Translations under genes and position numbers: made by a program | The notes under the pieces: generated by a model | What the model was told of the DNA's origin: nothing | The model's database searches: none | What the model saw: the letters and a program-made list of their open reading frames with translations, nothing else | Part shown: positions 58,953 through 64,000 of the stretch, in pieces | Layout: every line of letters starts with the position of its first letter | Position numbering within the stretch: the stretch's first letter is position 1 | Assembly (NCBI GenBank): GCA_934167835.1 | Contig: CAKPLZ010000001.1 | Span: 124,001 to 188,000, forward strand | DNA length: 64,000 nt | Direction: 5' to 3' | Source of the DNA: an uncultured Clostridia bacterium | Lineage (GTDB): Bacteria > Bacillota > Clostridia > TANB77 > CAG-508

Positions 58953-60996
58953 CTATAAATTCATTCCTGCCCTAAGCATTCCCTCAATTTGCTTTTTTAG
59001 AATTTTATTTTTTTCGATTTCAAGTTTTTTATCTTCATTCATTATTTGGGTGGCAATGTTTTGTACCACTTTTAAGATATCCATATCTTGAAACAAGTTT
59101 GCAATTTTAAATTCTGGTATTCCATGTTGTTTTGTTCCAAAAAATTCGCCTGAACCTCTAAGTTCTAAATCCTTTTCTGATATTTTAAATCCATCATTTG
59201 TTTCTACCATTATTTTCATTCTTTCTCTGGTGTTTTCTCCTTTGCCACTATATTTTAGTATGCAATATGATTTGTATTGACCTCTTCCTACTCTTCCCCT
59301 TAATTGGTGTAATGTTGCCAAACCAAATCGCTCAGCATTTTCTATTACCATTATACTTGCATTTGGAACATCAACGCCTACCTCAATTACTGTTGTTGAT
59401 ACTAAAATATCAATCTTTCCTGATTTGAAATTTTGCATAATTTCATCTTTTTCTTTTTGTTTTAATTTTCCATGTAAAACTTCAAGCCTATAGTCTCTAA
59501 ATGTTTCCTCTTTATATTTTTTCGCAATTTCAATTACTGATTTTAGGTCCATCTCATCATTTTCTTCTATGAGTGGGCAAACAATATATGCTTGTCTTCC
59601 TTCTGCTATTTGTTTTTTTACAAAATTATTTACTCTTTCTTCTGCGGATGGAGTTACTGCAAAAGTATCTATTTTCTGCCTGTTTGGTGGCAGTTCATCT
59701 ATAATTGAAATATCAAGGTCTCCATATAAAATTAGTGCTAATGTTCTTGGAATTGGTGTTGCAGATAAGGCTAAAACATCTGGTGCCAAGCCTTTAGCGC
59801 TCAATTTACCTCTTTGCCTTACACCAAATCTATGTTGCTCATCTGTTACAACTAATCCTAAATTCTTAAATTCTACATTTTCCTCTAGCAAAGCATGTGT
59901 TCCAATTATTACATCTATGTTTCCGTTTTTTAATTCTTCTAATATTTTTTCTTTTTGTTTTTTAGTAATATTACTTACCAATAGTTCACATCTGATGTTG
60001 TATTTTTTAAATAACTTATTAAAATTATCTAAATGCTGTTTTGCAAGAATTGCTGTTGGTGCCATTATTGCTGCTTGATATCCGTGATTTTACTGCTTTA
60101 TATGTTGCACACATTGCAACAGCAGTTTTTCCGCTTCCTACATCACCCTGAAGTAATCGGTTCATTGCAAAATCGCTTTCCATATCTTTATCAATTTCTT
60201 CTAAAACTCTAGTTTGAGCTCCTGTAAGTTTAAACGGAAGGCTATTTATTATATCTACCATTTTTATTTCTTTACTAAATTTTATTCCTTTTTTCTCATT
60301 TGAATAATTGCTTTTAAATGTAAGAAGTGCAAGTTGCATTATTAGTAGTTCTTCGAAAACAAGTCTTTTTCGTGCTTCATTATATTTCTTAAAATCATCT
60401 GGGAAGTGAATTTGGTGGATTGCCTCATTTCTTTTCATTAAGTGAAATTCACTAATTATATACTCTGGCAATGTTTCTGGTAGATTTTCTATTTGTACAA
60501 AAGCATTTTCAATTATCTTTCTTAATGTGTTTTGTGGTAATTCATTAATACTTGGATATATTGGTATGATTCTTCCTGTATTTTTATTTGAATCTTCTTC
60601 ATCAAATAAAGGTGACATCATTTCAATTTGGTTAATTTTGCGTTTTACTTTACCATAGAATTTATAGGTTTTTCCAACTATAAATTTGTTTTTTAAGTAA
60701 AAACAATTAAACCATGTAAGTGTACAAGTTGCAGTTTCATCTCTTACAACAAGCTTGTATATTGCCATGTTTTTTCTTATTTTTATTTCTGCCATTTTTG
60801 AAACACATTTTGCTTCAATTAAGGCTTCTTCCCCATCTACTAAATCTGCTATTTTTTTGTGTACACCTCTATTTTCGTAGGTTCTTGGGTAATATGTTAT
60901 GATATCTTCTAATGTGAAAATATTTAATTTATTTAAGCTTTTTATTCTATTGGGACCAACGCCTTTTATGTATTTAGCATCATTTGATAAATCCAT
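58953..60996 (-). CDS. recG: ATP-dependent DNA helicase RecG, one +1 frameshift
   Basis: Skipping the C at 60084 gives 680 residues, standard for RecG. Wedge/OB domain first (KYIKGVGPNRIKSLNKL), helicase motif I LLQGDVGSGKTAVAM near 285, then the junction ATYKAVKS-GYQAAIMAPTAILAKQH (motif Ia), DEQHRFGV, LSATPIPRTL, VIEVGVDVPNASIM and QLRGRVGRG. The second half cannot be translated without the shift. It remodels stalled forks and branched DNA. Its ATG overlaps the shifted recD2 stop (TAATG). Confidence 0.95.
60081..60084 (-). other. +1 frameshift site, recG
   Basis: TCA then C-GGA. TYKAVKS joins GYQAAIMAPTAIL. Confidence 0.94.
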
Positions 60997-63229
60997 TATT
61001 TTATCTCCCTTAATTTATGCTCTAAGCCGAGTATTTCTCTTTTTTGTTTCAGTATTTTGTATCATATACTCTAGTACTTTTTTTGTACCTAAAACAATTA
61101 ATAGTTTTTTTGCTCTTGTAATTCCTGTGTATAATAAATTTCTTGTAAGTAGCATTGGTGCTGCTTGTGGCAAGCACATAATTACAACATCAAATTCGCT
61201 TCCTTGTGATTTGTGAATTGTAATTGAATAGCTGTGTTCAAGCTGTTCAAGTTCACTATATTCATACCATGCCGTTTTTTCATCATCAAATTTTATTTCA
61301 ATTTGTTTTGTAACATCATCAATTTTCTTGATCGTTCCAAGTTCTCCATTAAATATTCCTGTTCCATCTTCTTTGTGATTTTTTTCCCAATATATGTCAT
61401 AATTGTTTTTTACTTGCATTACTCTATCACCTTCAAGAAATACACGATCTCCATGTTTTTTTTGTGGTATTTCTTTTTTATTATTTTTCCCATTTAGTGA
61501 TGGATTTAGTGCATTTTGAAGTTCTATATTTAGTTCTTTTGTGCCAAGTTTTCCTTTTTTGGTTGGTGTTAGTACTTGGATATCTCTGAAAAAGTCATAA
61601 TTTCCAAACTTTTTTAATCTACCTGTACAAAGTGATATTACATCTTCAAGCATTTTATTTTGTGTTGGTTCATTAAGAAAATAAAAATCCTGCAATTTTT
61701 CTTTTAGTTCTTCCTTTGGTACTTCTAAAAAATTTTCTCCATTATTTACTTTATGTGCATTTGTTATTATCTGACTTTTTGCAGCTTGCCTAAATATTTC
61801 GTTTAGTTCTATTGTTTCAACTGTTTCTGAATTTATAATATCTTTTAAAACATTTCCTGGGCCTACAGATGGTAATTGATTTACATCTCCTACTAGTACT
61901 AGTTTTGTTCCCATATATAAACCTTTTAAAATGTAGTTCATTAAAAATACATCTACCATAGACATTTCATCTATTATCAAAACATCTGTATCTATTGGTT
62001 CTATTGCATAATCTACTCTCTCCATGCCTAAAGATTCTTCAACCTTTCCTAAGCACAAAAGTCTGTGTATAGTTGTGGCTTCTTCTCCTGTTGTTTCGCT
62101 CATTCTTTTTGCTGCTCTTCCTGTTGGTGCGCAAAGCACAACTTTTTTATTTTCTTTTTTATAAAGCTCAATAATAAATTTAATAATTGTTGTTTTTCCT
62201 GTACCTGGTCCGCCAGTAATTACACACACATTATTGTCGTTTACAGCTTTTATGGCTTCTTTTTGTTTTTCAGATAAGGTAATATCTATGTGTTTTTCTT
62301 CTTCTTTAAATTTTTTATCAAAATCTTTTATTTTCTTTATATTTTTTGATTTATTAAGTATTGAAATTCTTTGTGCAATGTTTCTTTCGCAAACATAAAA
62401 TGAGTTTAAATATACCCATTCTATTTCTTCAACATTTTCTATTTCTATTTTTGCTCTTGCTTTTAAATTTATTAGTGCTGTTTCTATTTCGCTTGTTGTT
62501 GTTCCAAGAAGTGCTTGAACATATTTTATTAGATTTTGTTTTTCTACGCATGTATTTCCATTGTTTGAAGCAATGGCTAAACTGTATGTTATTGCACTTT
62601 CAATTCTCTTTTCATCATTTGAAGCAATTCCTATTTCTAAAGCCATTTGGTCAATTTTTTTAAAGTCTACTCCGTAAGTAATATCAAGCAGCATATATGG
62701 GTTTGCTTCAATTTCTGCTATTGCATCTTTTCCATAAGCTTCATAAACTTTTTTGCAATTTGATGCTGATATTCCGGAATTTTTCTAAAAATCCTACTAT
62801 CTCCCATAATCCCCATTTTTCGCTAAATTCTTCACAAATTGTTATTGCCTTATTGTTATTTATTCCTTTAACTGTGGCAAGTTTTTCTGGTTCATATCTT
62901 AAAACATGAACTGTTTCTTCTCCAAATTTATTTATAATTTTTTTGGCTGTTGCAGGTCCAATCCCTGTAATTATCCCACCTGCTAAGTATCTTTCTAAAG
63001 CATCTAATGTTTCTGGCATTATTTTCTCAAATGTCTCAACTTTAAATTGCCTACCATAATCTGGGTGAGTAACATATTTTCCAACAACCTTTAGACTGTC
63101 GCCATTGTTTATAAAAGGCAAATAACCTGTTATAACTGTGGTTTCATCTTCAGTCTTAAACTCTGCTACCATATATCCATTTGTCTCATTTTCATAAATT
63201 ATATCCGTAATTTGTCCTTTTATTTCCAA
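60996..63229 (-). CDS. recD2: RecD2 5'-3' helicase, two +1 frameshifts
   Basis: Skipping the C at 62776 and 61029 gives 743 residues, the usual RecD2 size. N-terminal OB and HhH region (GGIITGIGPATAKKII), first shift in GFLEKF-GISASNCKKVYEAYG, Walker A VITGGPGTGKTTIIKF near 346, DEMSMVD, GDVNQLPSVGPGN, and the C-terminal YSITIHKSQGSEFD and RNLLYTGITRAK. The second shift replaces a zero-frame end (RLRA) by GLEHKLREIK, matching the family tail, and places the stop so that it overlaps the recG ATG (TAATG). Gap of 16 bases from sua5. Confidence 0.94.
61026..61029 (-). other. +1 frameshift site, recD2 site 2
   Basis: ACT then C-GGC, four codons before the zero-frame stop. KRNT joins GLEHKLREIK and the stop then overlaps the recG start. 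Confidence 0.8.
62773..62776 (-). other. +1 frameshift site, recD2 site 1
   Basis: TTC then C-GGA. VGFLEKF joins GISASNCKKVYEAYG. Confidence 0.93.
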
Positions 63230-63245
63230 AATGTACTCCTTTTGC

Positions 63246-64000
63246 TTATATTTCTATATACTCATGTGCACATGCTCTGATTAATCTGTTCATTATTGCA
63301 AGTCCTAAACCTGTTGTTTCTACTCCTTCTATTATAATTAAATCTGCATTATATGTATCGGCTTTTCTTAAGAATGCAAAAATGTTGTGGCTTATTTCTT
63401 CTAGGGTGTTTCCAAAAGCAAGTTTATGTTCTGCATTATATTTTTCTTTGTTTCCGTGTTCTGCATAAGATTACTGTATTTTTATTTTGAGCAAGTTCAT
63501 TTATTTTGTTTACCATTTTTTCATTATTCTTGCTATATACTAAAATACTCTTTGTTTGTGGTGCATAGTGTTTATATTTTATTCCTGGAGACATTACTTT
63601 TTCTCCTTCTTTATATTCTCCAAGAATTTGTTTTTCTATATAGACTGGTATTCCTAAAGCTTGTATATTTTCTGGTGTGATTTTTCCGTGGTCTTAATAT
63701 GTGTACTACACCATCTACAACTCTAATTACTGTTGATTCTACACCTATATCAACCTTTCCACCATCTATTACATATTCCACTTTTCCATCTAGCTCATCT
63801 ATTATATCTTCAACTTGTGTACCACTTGGTTTGCCTGATATATTCGCACTTGGAGCCGCTATTGGACAATTTGAATATTCTATTAGTTTTCGTGCAATTC
63901 CATCGCTTGGCATTCTTATTGCAACAGTATCTAGTCCACCTGTTATGATATCTGGAACTATTGGTTTCTTTTTAAAAACTATAGTTAGTGGGCCTGGCCA
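63246..64000 (-). CDS. sua5: L-threonylcarbamoyladenylate synthase Sua5 (3' part), two +1 frameshifts
   Basis: The 5' end lies beyond the window. The visible part begins WPGPLTIVF and has GLDTVAIRMPSDGIARKLI, CPIAAPSANISGKPSGT and VESTVIRVVDG from the YrdC domain. Skipping the C at 63688 gives HILRP-GKITPENIQ; skipping the C at 63456 gives LCRT-GNKEKYNAEHKLAFGNT. The C-terminal Sua5 domain runs through LIIIEGVETTGLGLAIMNRLIRAC to a stop at 63246. It makes threonylcarbamoyl-AMP for t6A in tRNA, a decoding-related modification. Long Sua5 type, not the short YrdC. Confidence 0.93.
63453..63456 (-). other. +1 frameshift site, sua5 site 2
   Basis: ACA then C-GGA. TVILCRT joins GNKEKYNAEHKLAFG. 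Confidence 0.92.
63685..63688 (-). other. +1 frameshift site, sua5 site 1
   Basis: CCA then C-GGA. VVHILRP joins GKITPENIQALGIP. Confidence 0.94.

Overview
The window reads as low-GC, spore-forming Firmicutes (Clostridia-like) chromosome. Supporting genes are polC plus dnaE, spoIIE, spoIVFA/spoIVFB-like genes, gpr, ytxC, murT/gatD, a frr-pyrH pair and an rpsF-ssb-rpsR operon. A 2,4-diaminopentanoate dehydrogenase-like gene suggests amino-acid fermentation. Most genes are on the minus strand. I see no rRNA or tRNA gene, no transposase and no CRISPR array.

Layout. 1-4.4 kb: start of a P-type ATPase, small unknowns, ord-like dehydrogenase, frr, pyrH, carD. 4.5-17.1 kb: dnaE, DUF4364, ATP-grasp, gatD, murT, ychF, and a polC that lacks the usual embedded exonuclease. 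17.1-20.2 kb: an accessory patch with an ORF6N gene, a partial copy of it, and a prepilin-like gene carrying a (CT)14 tract that currently puts it out of frame. 20.2-28.9 kb: HAD phosphatase, xpt, an SsuABC-like transporter, rpsR-ssb-rpsF, rseP-cdsA-uppS, DUF4363-DUF421. 29-40 kb: YvlD-like protein, WG-repeat protein, tgt, VanW, two divergent regulators, a carbohydrate-binding protein, SDR, yraN-dprA-comM, 3D protein. 40-52.9 kb: lemA, FemAB, tatD, envelope and pilin-like proteins, spoIVFB/FA, spoIIE, gdpP, traX, ytxC. 53-64 kb: GH57, DUF4912, gpr, a Cys/His-repeat surface protein, recG, recD2, and sua5 running off the end.

The main observation is that 13 genes are split by +1 frameshifts, 19 in all, and every split lies at the same kind of place: an in-frame CGG codon. 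Skipping its C and reading the next three bases as GGN (Gly) restores the family sequence with neither a residue lost nor one gained. The affected genes are dnaE (3 sites), ychF, ssuC-like (2), rseP, a DUF4363 gene, comM, gdpP (2), traX, ytxC, gpr, recG, recD2 (2) and sua5 (2). My reading found no intact housekeeping gene with CGG as a normal Arg codon; the only other in-frame CGG is three codons before the end of the mobile-looking ORF6N gene. CGT, CGC, CGA, AGA and AGG are used as Arg. The simplest model is that CGG is unassigned (no tRNA-Arg with anticodon CCG) and acts as an efficient +1 frameshift signal, either by out-of-frame pairing of tRNA-Gly or by decoding CGGN as a four-base Gly codon. 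This resembles the AGGY frameshifting known from Perkinsus mitochondrial cox1; I know of no bacterial description. CDS coordinates below span the whole shifted gene.
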